NCBI GenBank assembly: GCA_022865625.1 | Contig: JALHTB010000043.1 | Location: forward strand, 1 to 5,381 | Direction: 5' to 3' | Length of the DNA stretch: 5,381 nt | Origin: Candidatus Bathyarchaeota archaeon | GTDB lineage: Archaea; Thermoproteota; Bathyarchaeia; 40CM-2-53-6; FEN-987 | Shown here: positions 4,796-5,381 of the stretch, piece after piece | Numbering within the stretch: position 1 is the first letter of the stretch | Layout: each line of letters begins with the position of its first letter | The notes under the pieces: model-generated | Seen by the model: the letters and a program-made list of their open reading frames with translations, nothing else | Told to the model about the DNA's origin: nothing | Database searches by the model: none | Made by a program: the position numbers and the translations under genes

Positions 4796-5381
4796 TCAGA
4801 TCTTGGGACCGAAAGGGCAGGAAGTATCAGGTCCTAGCCAGTCTCCATGGCTGACATATCCTGTGAATCTGCAACCGCCACACAGCTCGCTGTACGCGCA
4901 TGTTTTGCACGAGCCTTTGAGCGCTTTCCGGTTTCTGATGTAGTTCAACAGCTCATTGTGAATCCAGATCTCTTCCAGATCTTGTTCGAGAAGATTGCCC
5001 AGTTTGATTGCTGCTGGAACGCAAGGAAGCAGGTCTCCGGATGCAGTGAGCCCCGCGTAGGTTAGCCCGGCTGAGCATCCGCCGAAGCCTGCTGCGAGTC
5101 TCCGTACAATCTTTGAGACCTCCAGCCCGAATTTCTTCTGGAACATCCTTTCGTGTCCTGACAAGGCCTCGCTTACTGTGAAGACCTTCCCGTTTGAACG
5201 TTCGTAGCCGAGACGAGCGTAGTAGGTCATTCCTCGAGCGTAGCATTGCATGCCAACTCCGTTCTGCACACTGTCGTAGAACTTGCTGTACAATGCTTCT
5301 AGGGACTTGATTCTCTCTTCGGGTGTCACGTCAAGATAGGATGCTTCCACTCCGCGGCCAGCCGGTATGAGACGGTTGAGA
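4796..5381 (-). CDS. Radical SAM protein, C-terminal part with SPASM domain (runs off the window)
   Basis: The minus-strand frame is open from the window edge (RLIPAGRG is already mid-protein) to a TGA at 4796-4798, about 194 visible residues. The GTG at 5350 is an internal valine, not a start. The visible part is the end of the radical SAM barrel followed by a complete seven-cysteine SPASM domain. It has C-x12-GxxxxC (GGCSAG..., ASGDLLPC), then CxxC-x5-C-x2-C (SCKTCAYSELCGGC), and a last cysteine in DTSCPFG. Such domains bind two auxiliary [4Fe-4S] clusters. The CxxCY xxx CGGCR..GD.LGPD pattern recalls archaeal AhbC/AhbD heme-pathway enzymes, NirJ and PqqE-like peptide-modifying enzymes. The N-terminal CxxxCxxC SAM motif is outside the window, so the reaction cannot be named. 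It converges on the ZIP gene and shares no operon with it. Confidence 0.88.
   Translation of the reverse strand, partial: LNRLIPAGRGVEASYLDVTPEERIKSLEALYSKFYDSVQNGVGMQCYARGMTYYARLGYERSNGKVFTVSEALSGHERMFQKKFGLEVSKIVRRLAAGFGGCSAGLTYAGLTASGDLLPCVPAAIKLGNLLEQDLEEIWIHNELLNYIRNRKALKGSCKTCAYSELCGGCRFTGYVSHGDWLGPDTSCPFGPKI

Noticed and set aside
5348..5350. GTG as start of the radical SAM gene
   Set aside because: The frame stays open upstream to the window edge with typical mid-protein sequence (RLIPAGRG), and a complete radical SAM barrel must precede the SPASM domain.

Overview
The window looks like a chromosomal piece of an archaeon, most likely from the Thermoproteota side (Nitrososphaeria or Bathyarchaeia-like). 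The evidence is a partial first gene resembling a small archaeal family (DUF3227/NitrOD5-like, recalled from memory), weak or absent Shine-Dalgarno sites, GTG and probably TTG starts, AT-rich TATA-like boxes, and an archaeal-type SPASM radical SAM protein. Base composition is near 50% GC by eye. The lineage call is an inference.

Layout: (1) 3-224 (+): C-terminal end of a small protein. (2) 225-364: convergent gap holding a CA/TG hairpin whose 3' half matches a repeat found again near 2.2 kb. (3) 365-1630 (-): Nramp-type Mn/Fe transporter (MntH). (4) 1633-2000 (-): a short, apparently truncated AlbA_2 (Schlafen-type) ORF. Its 3' end overlaps, in another reading frame, a relic of a cytochrome b5-like heme domain. 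(5) 2001-2330: a 330-bp stretch without a convincing gene. It contains three tandem copies of an element whose core looks like the 3' end of a tRNA (TTCAAAT, six variable bases, GCCCGCACCA), each followed by a CA run. (6) 2331-3814 (-): a two-gene ABC operon for a divalent metal (ZnuC-like ATPase and ZnuB-like permease, overlapping by 4 bp) with no binding-protein gene beside it. (7) 3815-4027: divergent promoter region with two perfect odd-length palindromes. (8) 4028-4789 (+): ZIP-family transporter of the GufA/ZIP11 type. (9) 4796-5381 (-): C-terminal part of a radical SAM protein with a complete seven-cysteine SPASM domain, running off the window and meeting the ZIP gene tail to tail.

The unifying theme is transition-metal transport. 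Three unrelated uptake-type systems (Nramp, ABC-3 and ZIP) sit within about 4.4 kb, which suggests a metal-homeostasis island for Mn, Zn and/or Fe. The ABC operon and the ZIP gene share a divergent control region with palindromes suited to a dimeric regulator, but no regulator gene is visible. The stretch between mntH and znuB looks recombinogenic: two gene fragments are joined out of frame beside a tRNA-3'-end-like repeat array. No complete new multi-gene system is evident. The most unusual items are the repeat family and the AlbA_2/cytochrome b5 composite relic.
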